Source of the DNA: Planotetraspora silvatica | GTDB lineage: Bacteria; Actinomycetota; Actinomycetes; Streptosporangiales; Streptosporangiaceae | DNA length: 64,000 nt | Assembly: GCF_016863315.1 (NCBI RefSeq) | Contig: NZ_BOOQ01000013.1 | Span: 124,001-188,000 of the forward strand | Direction: 5' to 3' | Part shown: positions 47,789-56,202 of the stretch, one piece after another | How positions within the stretch are numbered: position 1 is the first letter of the stretch | Layout: each line of letters begins with the position of its first letter | The notes under the pieces: generated by a model | Told to the model about the DNA's origin: nothing | Database searches by the model: none | What the model saw: the letters and a program-made list of their open reading frames with translations, nothing else | Position numbers and translations under genes: made by a program

Positions 47789-49822
47789 CTAGTCGCGGTC
47801 GTTGCTGACCGTGGTCTTCTGGACCTGGAGCAGGAACTCGGCGTTCGACTTGGTCTCCTTCATCTTCTCGAGAAGGAGTTCCAGAGCCTGCTGCATGTCC
47901 AGGGCGTGCAGCACGCGCCGCAGCTTCCAGACGATCGCCAGCTCGTCCCTGCCCATGAGGATCTCTTCCTTACGGGTGCTGGACGCGTCGACGTCCACCG
48001 CGGGGAAGATCCGCTTGTCGGCGAGGGACCGGTTGAGCTTGAGCTCCATGTTGCCGGTGCCCTTGAACTCCTCGAAGATGACCTCGTCCATCTTGGACCC
48101 GGTCTCGACGAGGGCCGTGGCGAGGATCGTCAGCGAGCCGCCGTTCTCGATGTTGCGGGCGGCGCCGAAGAAGCGCTTCGGCGGGTAGAGCGCCGTGGAG
48201 TCGACACCACCGGACAGGATTCGGCCGCTCGCGGGCGCCGCGAGGTTGTAGGCGCGGCCCAGGCGGGTGATCGAGTCGAGCAGGACGACCACGTCGTGAC
48301 CGAGCTCCACCAGACGCTTGGCGCGCTCGATGGCGAGCTCGGCGACGGTGGTGTGGTCCTCGGCCGGACGGTCGAAGGTCGAGTGGATGACCTCGCCCTT
48401 GACCGACCGCTGCATGTCGGTGACCTCTTCCGGACGCTCGTCGACCAGGACGACCATCAGGTGGCACTCGGGGTTGTTGTGCATGATCGCGTTGGCGATC
48501 GTCTGCAGCACCATCGTCTTGCCCGCCTTCGGCGGGGAGACGATCAGACCACGCTGGCCCTTGCCGATCGGCGACACCAGGTCGATGATCCGCGTGGTCA
48601 GGATGTTCGGCTCGGTCTCCAGACGCAGGCGGTCCTGCGGGTAGAGCGGCGTCAGCTTGTTGAAGTCGGGCCGCTGACGCGCCTGCTCCGGCTCCATGCC
48701 GTTGACCGTGTCGAGCCGGACCAGCGCGTTGAACTTCTCGCGGCGCTCGCCGTCGCGCGGCTGGCGGACCGCGCCGGTGACGACGTCGCCCTTGCGCAGG
48801 CCGTTGCGGCGGATCTGGGCGAGCGAGACGTAGACGTCGTTGGAGCCCGGCAGGTAGCCGCTCGTCCGGACGAACGCGTAGTTGTCCAGGATGTCGAGGA
48901 TTCCGGCGATCGGGATGAGGACGTCGTCCTCGCTGAGCACGGGTTCGTTGCTGTCGAAACGGTCGCGCCCGCGACGGTTGCGCTCGCGGAACCGGCCGCG
49001 GCGGCCACGGGGGTCGTCACCCTGCTGGTCGCCCCTGTCTCCACCGCGATCCTGCTGGTCGCCACGGTTCCCGCGATCACCGCGGTCACCGCGGCTCTGC
49101 TGGTCGCCGCGCTCTCCGCGACCCTGCTGGTCACGGCCGGGCAGGTCGTTGCGGCCCTGCTGGTCACGGCCACGGCTCTGGCCCTCGCCCGCGTCAGCGG
49201 CGACGCGCTGGTCGGCACGGCCGTCACGGTCGCCCCTGCGGTCGCCCCGCTCCCCGCGGTCGCGGTTGCGCCGCTCACGGCGGTCGCCCCGCTCACCACG
49301 AGCCTCGCGGCCCTCGCCCTGGGCGGCGTCGGCCTGCGGGTCGGCAGCGGAACCGGATGCGTTGTTCAGGGTCTCGGCCGGAGCGACGACGGCCGTGGAC
49401 GTCGGAGCGCTGTCCACGCGCTCCACCGAAACACGGTCCTCACGGGTCACGACGGCGGGCGCGGCGGCCACGAGGTCGCCGGCCGGGGCCGCGACGGGCT
49501 CAGCGGCGGGCGCGGCGGAGCGGGAACGTTCCCGACGACCGCGAGTGGGGCGCTCGGCGACGACGGCGGTCTCCACCGGCGCCTTCGGCTCAGCGGAGGT
49601 GTCCCCCGATCCGCCCTGCTTCTCCTGGATGGCCGCGATGAGCTGGCTCTTGCGCATCCGGCCGGTCCCGCTGATCCCGAGGCCGCTGGCCATGGCCTGC
49701 AGTTCGGGAAGCACCATGCCGGCCAGGCCGGTGCCGGAGCGACGGCGCTGTCGGGCCGGAGCGGAATTGGGGGTGTCGCCGGCGGTCTTGCCGTCGGAGA
49801 GGAGTTCGGTGGTGTCGCTCAA
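47789..49822 (-). CDS. rho: Transcription termination factor Rho with long RNA-binding-type insert
   Basis: 677 residues against ~420 in E. coli. Rho-N helical module at ~35-70 (LPELQAMASGLGISGTGRMR), then a ~215-residue insert (~75-290) very rich in Arg, Gly, Asp and Gln (RGDQQ- and RGDRGDR-type repeats). The canonical part follows: RNA-binding GYLPGSNDVYV, P-loop SPPKAGKTMVLQ, and a helicase core with LLDSITRLGRAYN. The insert is typical of actinobacterial Rho and probably adds RNA affinity or bulk disorder. Its leader is over 400 bp. Confidence 0.96.
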   Translation of the reverse strand: MSDTTELLSDGKTAGDTPNSAPARQRRRSGTGLAGMVLPELQAMASGLGISGTGRMRKSQLIAAIQEKQGGSGDTSAEPKAPVETAVVAERPTRGRRERSRSAAPAAEPVAAPAGDLVAAAPAVVTREDRVSVERVDSAPTSTAVVAPAETLNNASGSAADPQADAAQGEGREARGERGDRRERRNRDRGERGDRRGDRDGRADQRVAADAGEGQSRGRDQQGRNDLPGRDQQGRGERGDQQSRGDRGDRGNRGDQQDRGGDRGDQQGDDPRGRRGRFRERNRRGRDRFDSNEPVLSEDDVLIPIAGILDILDNYAFVRTSGYLPGSNDVYVSLAQIRRNGLRKGDVVTGAVRQPRDGERREKFNALVRLDTVNGMEPEQARQRPDFNKLTPLYPQDRLRLETEPNILTTRIIDLVSPIGKGQRGLIVSPPKAGKTMVLQTIANAIMHNNPECHLMVVLVDERPEEVTDMQRSVKGEVIHSTFDRPAEDHTTVAELAIERAKRLVELGHDVVVLLDSITRLGRAYNLAAPASGRILSGGVDSTALYPPKRFFGAARNIENGGSLTILATALVETGSKMDEVIFEEFKGTGNMELKLNRSLADKRIFPAVDVDASSTRKEEILMGRDELAIVWKLRRVLHALDMQQALELLLEKMKETKSNAEFLLQVQKTTVSNDRD

Positions 49823-49881
49823 CTAAAGGTCCTTCCCAGGGGTCGGGCGCCAGACTTTTGCGTCCATGCGTCCCGGTGGTG

Positions 49882-49906
49882 CGACCCGGCGGGACAGACC
49901 GGGTCG
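49882..49906 (-). promoter_or_regulatory. Hairpin in the rho leader, part of the 49823-50235 gap
   Basis: CGACCCGG (49882-49889) and CCGGGTCG (49899-49906) form an 8-bp perfect stem in the 413-bp gap between rho and thrB. Another palindrome, ATTCGCGAAT, is at 49909-49918. No gene is seen in the gap. Known rho genes are often autoregulated through a long leader, so this region is a candidate attenuator. Confidence 0.5.
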
Positions 49907-50235
49907 GAATTCGCGAATCTCATGTGTCCATGACCCTCGGGACTCGCGAGCGGTAGGTGCCCGGGGATCAGCCCCCGGATTGTCGCCACCGACCAGGTGT
50001 CTTGGTGGTACGAACTCGCATGTCTCCGAGAACCCCGCCTCTGGTCATGCCACCCGGAGGTGTGCCGACTGGAGGTAACGGTTTCAGGGAAATCGCCCTG
50101 CCCACGTCGAAGGACGCGAGGCGAAGTGCAGCGATGTGCGAATGACAAGCACGCACCCAACACGGGGGCACCTGGTGCGGCTATCAGCCTAACATCACCA
50201 GCGCGCACAGCTATTCCCTGAAGGTCGAAGAGGCA

Positions 50236-51195
50236 TCAGCGTGTCTCGGGAAACAGAACGCCCGCACCAACCGTGTCGATGTTCATTGGCTGGATTAGCC
50301 ACTCCGTACCCACTTCTGGTGCGATCAAATCCTGCGTATCCCGTGTCGAAAACACGAGGATGGTGGGGCCCGCCCCCGAGACCACGGCGGGCACGCCCGC
50401 CGCTCGAAGCCGCCGCACCAGAGCCGCGGTCCGCGGCATCGCGGGAGCACGGTAGTCCTGGTGGAGCCGGTCCTCGGTGGCCGCCATGAGCAGGCCGGAT
50501 TCCGGTCTCTGGGTGAGCGCCGCCACGAGCAGCGCCGCCCGTCCCGCGTTCGCCGCCGCATCGGAGTGCGGGACGTCCTTCGGAAGCAGGCCCCGCGCCT
50601 CCTCCGTCGACAGACGGAACGCGGGGACGAGCACGACCGGCCGCACATCCTCGTGCGGTTCCAGTTTGACCATACGCGCAGGTCCGGACAGCTCCGACCA
50701 CGCGATCGTCAGCCCACCCGCCAGACACGGGGCGACGTTGTCCGGATGCCCCTCGAGCTCCGTGGCCAGCGCGAAGACGTCGGCGTCCGTCAGATCGCCG
50801 GCGCCCGCCGCCCACTCGTCTCGCGGGCCTGCCGTACCGGCCAGGGCCCGGGCCGCGAGGATGCCCGCGCAGATCGCGGCCGAGGAGGACCCGAGGCCGC
50901 GGGCGTGCGGGATGCGGTTGAGGCAACGGAGTCCGATGCCCGCCGGCTGCGCGGCGCCCATGCGGTCGAACGCGGCACGCATGGTCCTGACGATCAGGTG
51001 ACCTTCGCCCTGGTCGAGTTCGCCGGCGCCCTCACCCTCGACGTGGACGCGTACGCCCTCGTCGGCGAGCAACGTGGCCTCCACCTCGTCGTGCAGGTCG
51101 AGCGCGAGACCGAGGCTGTCGAAGCCGGGACCGAGGTTGGCGCTGGTCGCCGGGACCCGCACGACGACGCGGGGACGATCGTTGGCTGTTGTCAT
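50236..51195 (-). CDS. thrB: Homoserine kinase
   Basis: 319 residues from ATG 51195. GHMP kinase: RVPATSANLGPGFDSLGLA (N-terminal), PHARGLGSSSAAI (ATP loop), SGAGPTILVFS near the end. It phosphorylates homoserine for threonine synthase. In most actinobacteria it follows thrC directly; here a 154-bp gap with three 53-bp-array cores lies between. Confidence 0.95.
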   Translation of the reverse strand: MTTANDRPRVVVRVPATSANLGPGFDSLGLALDLHDEVEATLLADEGVRVHVEGEGAGELDQGEGHLIVRTMRAAFDRMGAAQPAGIGLRCLNRIPHARGLGSSSAAICAGILAARALAGTAGPRDEWAAGAGDLTDADVFALATELEGHPDNVAPCLAGGLTIAWSELSGPARMVKLEPHEDVRPVVLVPAFRLSTEEARGLLPKDVPHSDAAANAGRAALLVAALTQRPESGLLMAATEDRLHQDYRAPAMPRTAALVRRLRAAGVPAVVSGAGPTILVFSTRDTQDLIAPEVGTEWLIQPMNIDTVGAGVLFPETR

Positions 51196-51205
51196 TCATC
51201 ACCTG

Positions 51206-51333
51206 AGCCGATGTGCATGATCACGAGCAGTATCTTGGCTGGCCGGACTGACATTTCACGAACCCGCGCATGATCACGACGAGGATTCCCCGCGGCGCCG
51301 GCGGGCCGATGCGAGGACCTGTGCGTGACCACG
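51206..51333. repeat. Three-core 53-bp-type array between thrC and thrB
   Basis: Cores on the minus strand end at 51225, 51278 (53 bp apart) and 51333 (55 bp; this last copy is the most decayed, with a T-to-C change in TGATCA). The array lies wholly inside the thrC-thrB gap, starting 10 bases before the thrB ATG. If thrC and thrB share one mRNA, the repeats are transcribed. Confidence 0.85.
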
Positions 51334-51349
51334 CGGGATGACGGGCGCG

Positions 51350-52408
51350 TCAGGCCAGTTCGAGGGCGGAGGCGGCCGCGAAGGCGTCGACGGGGATCGT
51401 CACCGGCGTCGGAGCACCGGAGATCGCCCAGTCGGGGTCCTTCAGGCCGTTGCCGGTCACCGTGCACACCACGCGCTGCCCGGGCACGAGCATCCCCTGC
51501 TCATGCGCCTGCAGCAGGCCTGCCACGCTCGCGGCCGAGGCGAGCTCCACGAACACGCCCTCCTCCTGGGCCAGCAGCTTGTACGCCGCGGCGATCTGGC
51601 GGTCGGTGACGGCCTGGATGGCCCCGCCCGACTCGTCGCGGGCGGCCTCGGCCAGGCGCCACGACGCCGGGTTGCCGATCCTGATGGCGGTGGCGATCGT
51701 ATGCGGATGGGTGACGGGGGCGCCGCTGACCAGGGGCGCCGCCCCGCTGGCCTGGAATCCCAGCATTCTGGGCCGCCTCGTGGCGATGCCCTCCTCGGCG
51801 TACTCCTTGTAGCCCATCCAGTAGGCCGAGATGTTGCCCGCGTTGCCGACGGGGATGCAGTGGACGTCGGGCGCGTCGCCGAGTTGGTCCACGATCTCGA
51901 AGGCGGCGGTCTTCTGACCCTGGAGCCGGTGCGGGTTGACCGAGTTCACCAGGGCGATCGGGTAGTTCTCCGCCAGCTTCCTGGTCATCTCCAGGCAGTC
52001 GTCGAACGAGCCCTCCACCTGGAGCAGCCGGGCGCCGTGGACCAGCGCCTGGGCCAGCTTGCCCATCGCGATCTTTCCGCGCGGCACGAGGACCGCGCAG
52101 GTCAGCCCGGCCCGTACGGCATACGCGGCCGCGGAGGCGCTGGTGTTGCCCGTGGAGGCGCAGATGACCGCCTTGGCGCCTTCCTCGAGTGCCTTGCTGA
52201 TCGCCACGGTCATGCCGCGGTCCTTGAAGCTCCCTGTCGGGTTGAGGCCCTCGACCTTGAGATGGACGTCGCATCCGGTCATCTGGGAGACGCGCCGGGC
52301 CGGCACGAGAGGCGTTCCGCCCTCGAAGAGGGTGACCACCGGCGTCGTCGCGGACACGGGAAGCCGGTCACGGTACTCCTCGATGAGGCCACGCCAAGCC
52401 CTGGACAT
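51350..52408 (-). CDS. thrC: Threonine synthase
   Basis: 352 residues from ATG 52408 with GGAGGGAG five bases upstream. PLP lysine K62 in [12 protein letters not shown], then [14 protein letters not shown] and [15 protein letters not shown]. It makes threonine from O-phosphohomoserine. The N-terminus matches the short, actinobacterial/Archaea-like class. It lies ~10.8 kb from hom, with a glycan cluster between. Confidence 0.95.
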   Translation of the reverse strand: MSRAWRGLIEEYRDRLPVSATTPVVTLFEGGTPLVPARRVSQMTGCDVHLKVEGLNPTGSFKDRGMTVAISKALEEGAKAVICASTGNTSASAAAYAVRAGLTCAVLVPRGKIAMGKLAQALVHGARLLQVEGSFDDCLEMTRKLAENYPIALVNSVNPHRLQGQKTAAFEIVDQLGDAPDVHCIPVGNAGNISAYWMGYKEYAEEGIATRRPRMLGFQASGAAPLVSGAPVTHPHTIATAIRIGNPASWRLAEAARDESGGAIQAVTDRQIAAAYKLLAQEEGVFVELASAASVAGLLQAHEQGMLVPGQRVVCTVTGNGLKDPDWAISGAPTPVTIPVDAFAAASALELA

Positions 52409-52496
52409 GATTACTCCCTCCACGCGCTGCGTACGCGTGCAACCTGGGGTATTGGCCACCGAGTCTACGGCCTCCCGCTCGCCATGTGGGAAACAT

Positions 52497-52513
52497 TGTC
52501 CAATTACTGGACA
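52497..52513. promoter_or_regulatory. Possible operator upstream of thrC
   Basis: TGTCCA-ATTAC-TGGACA is a perfect 6-bp-arm dyad about 90 bases before the thrC start in an AT-richer stretch. Candidate regulatory site. Confidence 0.4.
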
Positions 52514-52910
52514 GATCGAGCGTCCCCGGCCGGACGCGCGCGATCGATGGTCACCGACGACCTCCTGGTGTACTGCCGCCTTGCCCGGATGAGCCCGAGA
52601 TTCACGGCTCATGGGCGGTCGCTCGCTCAAAGTTGGCACCCAACCTGGTCAAAGGCGGATTGCGATGCGCACGCCCACTCCATCCGATCCTTGGCCGATC
52701 ATGGGAGACGCCTGTCCTCGACATCGGCCGTGGTCTTGAGGGCTCGGGAGGGCATCGCCGCCGGCCGGGGCACCGAGGCCTGCCTGCGGACACGCCGTAT
52801 CGACCACGTCGGAAACGAGTCGAGCCAGAACTCGTGGGTGCGTGCAGAATGCGAACCTCGGCGTCAGGAAAGGCCGGGATCACACGGGACGATCCTGATC
52901 GGGGACCTGT

Positions 52911-52941
52911 GCGTCCCCACCTTCACCGGGAGGATGGGGAC
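52911..52941. terminator. Hairpin after asparagine-synthase-like gene
   Basis: CGTCCCCA (52911-52918) pairs with TGGGGACG (52934-52941) just past the stop at 52949. Confidence 0.65.
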
Positions 52942-52948
52942 GCTGCGA

Positions 52949-54379
52949 TCACGCCCGGTTCTGCTCGCGGCCTCGCTCCGCGATGAACCTCGTCAGTGCC
53001 TGCTTGTCGCCGCGGTGCTCGAGGTCGGGCCCGAGGAGCGCCTCGATGACGCCGCGCGAGTTGAAGGGCATGAGGGTGCGGTGGGACAGGTCGCACTCCT
53101 GCATACGCAGGGACCCCCACTTGATCATTCGGCACTCGATGTAGTACAGATCGTGCCAGTCCAGCTCACCGGCGGCGTCCACGCTGAGGCCCGAGTAGGC
53201 GCTGAACCGCTCGAACGCGCTGTGAACCAGGGGAAGCTCCCCGAAGGGTGTGGGCGAGTAAAGATACGTCAGCCGGCCTACATCGGGCACACCGCTGCGC
53301 TTCTTGTAGAACCCGGTCCCCGCTTCGGCGACCATCGACTTCAGCTGGATGGTCGCAGGCGGGAGTTGCTCGGCATAGGCAACCGCCAGCCGCCGGAACT
53401 GGGGCGTGTAACGCATCGTGCGGAAGTAATCCTTCTCGAACGCCGGCATGGGCGCGAAATCCTCTGGCGCCTTGTCGTGCAGGTCGATGAGGTGGTGGCT
53501 CAAGCCATACTCGCGGGCGACGCGCGCGGCCGCCTCGGCGTCGTCCGCCATCACCTTCGTCGGGGCCGGGACGTTCAGGTACGTCCAGGTCCGCGCGAAA
53601 GCCGGCGAGAGGTGGGGCCAGGCAGCCGCAAGGGTGGTCCGGGAGTCTCTGCCACCGGTCAAGGACAACCCGATGTGCCGGGAGAGCGTGCACAACAACC
53701 GCACGTGCTCGCTGAAGACCTCGCTGAAAACCTTGAACGCACGATCGGGGTCACGCTCGAGAGTCGTGTCGGGGAAGGGGTAGAACCGCTCGTGCCGAGG
53801 CGTCTGCCCGGCCCGGACACGCAACACGTGGTTGGGCAGCACGGGCAGCACTCCGATGAAGGGCGTCTCGATGCCGGGCCAGTAGATCGTGCCCTTGGTC
53901 TTCATCTCATTGGCTTGCCTCATCAGCGCCCGGTAGGGCTCGTTGACGGGCGCGCCGACCACCTCTCCCGCCAGATGCGCATGGCTGGAGAACACGGTGC
54001 CGCTCGCGTCGTGGTGCCAGAAGACGGGCTGGGTCGCGGCGTAGTCGGGCACCACGACCAGCTCGCCGTCACGGTAGAGCAGGACCGTCGCCCGCCCACC
54101 CAGGTAGGCCACATAGCGGACCGCGCGGTCCACACCCGACGTCAGAGCCGACAGGACCGACTGGGCGATCTCGGCGGAGTCGGCGGTGCCGGCGTCGATG
54201 TCGACGGCGTCACCGAGGATCGCGACCTCGGCGCTCCCGTTGGCGGCGGTGACCCAGCGAGTGACGGGATGACGATGGACGGTGAAGCGCCCCACCCGCC
54301 CGGACCGCCACCCGGGCAGGTCCCGCAACTCGATCGCATGGTCGGCGGCGACATACCCGTGGCGAAAGGCGTGCGACAT
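52949..54379 (-). CDS. Asparagine-synthase-like (AsnB-family) protein without glutaminase Cys
   Basis: 476 residues. The C-terminal ATP-pyrophosphatase domain has LTGGRDSR (240-247), replacing the SGGxDS P-loop with TGGRDS, and ATP-site-like DLHDK. The N-terminal part (~1-190) resembles an Ntn-type amidotransferase domain but lacks the Cys2 nucleophile (it begins MSHAF), so it is unlikely to use glutamine. Family members in glycan or secondary-metabolite clusters adenylate and amidate carboxylates with free ammonia or serve other roles. It sits at the end of the glycan island, co-directional with the deacetylase. Exact product unknown. Confidence 0.8.
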   Translation of the reverse strand: MSHAFRHGYVAADHAIELRDLPGWRSGRVGRFTVHRHPVTRWVTAANGSAEVAILGDAVDIDAGTADSAEIAQSVLSALTSGVDRAVRYVAYLGGRATVLLYRDGELVVVPDYAATQPVFWHHDASGTVFSSHAHLAGEVVGAPVNEPYRALMRQANEMKTKGTIYWPGIETPFIGVLPVLPNHVLRVRAGQTPRHERFYPFPDTTLERDPDRAFKVFSEVFSEHVRLLCTLSRHIGLSLTGGRDSRTTLAAAWPHLSPAFARTWTYLNVPAPTKVMADDAEAAARVAREYGLSHHLIDLHDKAPEDFAPMPAFEKDYFRTMRYTPQFRRLAVAYAEQLPPATIQLKSMVAEAGTGFYKKRSGVPDVGRLTYLYSPTPFGELPLVHSAFERFSAYSGLSVDAAGELDWHDLYYIECRMIKWGSLRMQECDLSHRTLMPFNSRGVIEALLGPDLEHRGDKQALTRFIAERGREQNRA

Positions 54380-54509
54380 GGTTCATATTGTGGCGGAGTA
54401 GCGGAGTCCGTAAGACATCAGACGCCGATAATTCACGGCATATCGGGCGGCGTTCATGCGGGGCGATTTCACCGTCGGATCGCTGACGACCGGGTATGAC
54501 ACCGTGTGA

Positions 54510-55811
54510 TCAGTGGAGGGCGGGCGTGCTCGCGAGCCCGGTCCTGATCACCTCGGAGACCGGCAGCACCTCGATGCCTCGTTCCGCGATGCCATCCATG
54601 ATCACGTCGAAGTCACCCCGCGTCACCTGTGCCGTGGCCGTCGGCTCGTGGTCGACGATGCGGTGGAAGACGAGGATGAGCCAGGATCCAGGTCGCCGGC
54701 AGCGGTCGAGCGCCCCGCCCGCGGTCAGCATGGTGGACGGGTTCGCCTGGCCCGTCGCCAAGGAACTGATCGAGGACAACGCCCGCAACCGGAACGGCAG
54801 CGCCGGCGGCGACGTCTCCGCGAGGATGTTCATCTTCGTCCCGACGCCCGAAAGGATGGTGCGGCCGGTGGCGAAGTGACCGGGCACGAGCTGTTCCGCC
54901 GGCGTCCCGTCGACCGTGGCGTCGAAACTGCCGCCTGGATAGGCGAACGAGTCGCCCTGGAACTCGTTCGCGACCAGCCACTTCCTCATGTCTCGCAGAT
55001 CCGCCTCTACATCGGCCGCGGTCAGCTTCGGGTAGCGGGCGTCGTGCGCGACCTTCGCGTACGCGTGTCCGGCGACCTCCCACCCGTACACGTCCTGAAG
55101 GTCGTGAAGTTGTCCCAGGGTGACACGGCCGGGGGCCCCGACGGCATCGGCGATCACGTACTGGGTGCCGCGGAATCCGTGTTCGGCCATCTTGTGCCGG
55201 GTCATGCTGTACGTCGACTCGTTCCCGTCATCGAACGTGATCGAGACCACACCGCGGGGGAAGAGGGCGGTCACGTCATCGGTGATCTCGATCGACTGCA
55301 GGCGCGCCGTGACCTGGCCTGTTCCGTCATCACTCATCTGCATCCGAAGGTCGGTGAATCCGGACGTCACCGAGGGCACGCCGGTCGCTCCGATCTCGTA
55401 CGCCCCTGCCGCCGCGTTGACCTCAGCCCACGAGAGAGTGACGAACACCCACTCGCCGGCCTGGACGAGCCGCGACGATCGGGTGGTGGCGTTGAAGCGC
55501 CATCTGTAGTGGTTGGCCAGCCTGTCCGTACCGACGAGGAAGTCCAGCCGGGACAGATGCGCGACGTCGTCGACCTTCAACTGGAGCCGGATCAGTTTGC
55601 CCGTGAGGTCCAGTGGTGCTCCGCCGAAACGCTCGAGACGGGCCGCCCCCTTGCCGCTCCCGTTGCTCGTCCAGCTGACGGCCTGGACACCTCGCACGAA
55701 GTCGGTCGAGTCGTCGAGGTTCGAGGAACTGACGGACCCGCTCACCGACCATCCATGACCAGGCTGGAAGGACGTGATGATCGTGTTCACTGGGTTCAAT
55801 GGCCTACTCAT
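54510..55811 (-). CDS. Polysaccharide deacetylase (NodB domain) with N-terminal carbohydrate-binding-like domain
   Basis: 433 residues. Residues ~20-175 form a beta-rich module (WSVSGSVSSSNLDDSTDF... GEWVFVTLSW), like a laminin-G or CBM fold. The NodB part follows: SITFDDG (192-196 contains TFDDG, metal Asp), HAYAKVAH (249-256), SFAYPGGSFD and LVFHRIVD. The expected metal His are His249 and His256 (spacing looks wider than the canonical HxxxH). No signal peptide is seen, so it may act intracellularly or through another export route. It removes acetyl groups from a sugar polymer, probably the product of the nearby glycosyltransferases. Confidence 0.85.
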   Translation of the reverse strand: MSRPLNPVNTIITSFQPGHGWSVSGSVSSSNLDDSTDFVRGVQAVSWTSNGSGKGAARLERFGGAPLDLTGKLIRLQLKVDDVAHLSRLDFLVGTDRLANHYRWRFNATTRSSRLVQAGEWVFVTLSWAEVNAAAGAYEIGATGVPSVTSGFTDLRMQMSDDGTGQVTARLQSIEITDDVTALFPRGVVSITFDDGNESTYSMTRHKMAEHGFRGTQYVIADAVGAPGRVTLGQLHDLQDVYGWEVAGHAYAKVAHDARYPKLTAADVEADLRDMRKWLVANEFQGDSFAYPGGSFDATVDGTPAEQLVPGHFATGRTILSGVGTKMNILAETSPPALPFRLRALSSISSLATGQANPSTMLTAGGALDRCRRPGSWLILVFHRIVDHEPTATAQVTRGDFDVIMDGIAERGIEVLPVSEVIRTGLASTPALH

Positions 55812-56202
55812 CGAAAATCGTCATCCGGTTTCTGGCGCCTGCCATGTCGCGGTCTGAGGCGTGCTGACGATACATGACCATGCCGACGGCGGATCGAGGC
55901 GAGCACCGTCACGATCTAGCAGGCTCAGTGCCTGTGGCGCAGAGAAGCGGAGGGCGCACCGGCGGTGTCCACCGGCCGTCGCGTGCTTCTTATTTCGTGG
56001 GGATGTCCACATCCGAGTATCCGAATGACCGTTATATTCGATAACGTACGTGCGCTCGGTTGACACAACCCAGACGAAGCCTTCACCTGTCGTCAGTCAT
56101 CCGCGATGACCATCTCCCATGAGGATCGCTTCGTCATGTCCGGGCTGGATCGACCTGCTCCCGCCCCATTGAAACCGTCACGAACCCACGAGGCCCCGAA
56201 CC
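55812..56202. other. 391-bp divergent regulatory gap of the glycan island
   Basis: Separates the minus-strand deacetylase from the plus-strand glycosyltransferase. AT-richer than flanks. It contains TTGACA (56060-56065) and a perfect dyad, CGTTAT-ATTCG-ATAACG. No gene is supported. Confidence 0.6.
56030..56046. promoter_or_regulatory. Palindrome in the divergent glycan promoter
   Basis: CGTTAT-ATTCG-ATAACG, perfect 6-bp arms. It lies between the divergent units and could be an operator for both. Confidence 0.5.

Larger units (their letters stand above)
52409..52948. other. 540-bp gap with no supported gene
   Basis: Between thrC and the asparagine-synthase-like gene. Only short low-likelihood reading frames occur. 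A dyad at 52497-52513 and a terminator at 52911-52941 are the structured parts. Confidence 0.6.

Noticed and set aside
52602-52883. 93-residue frame in the thrC upstream gap
   Set aside because: No ribosome site, Arg/Pro-rich composition and no recognisable motif.
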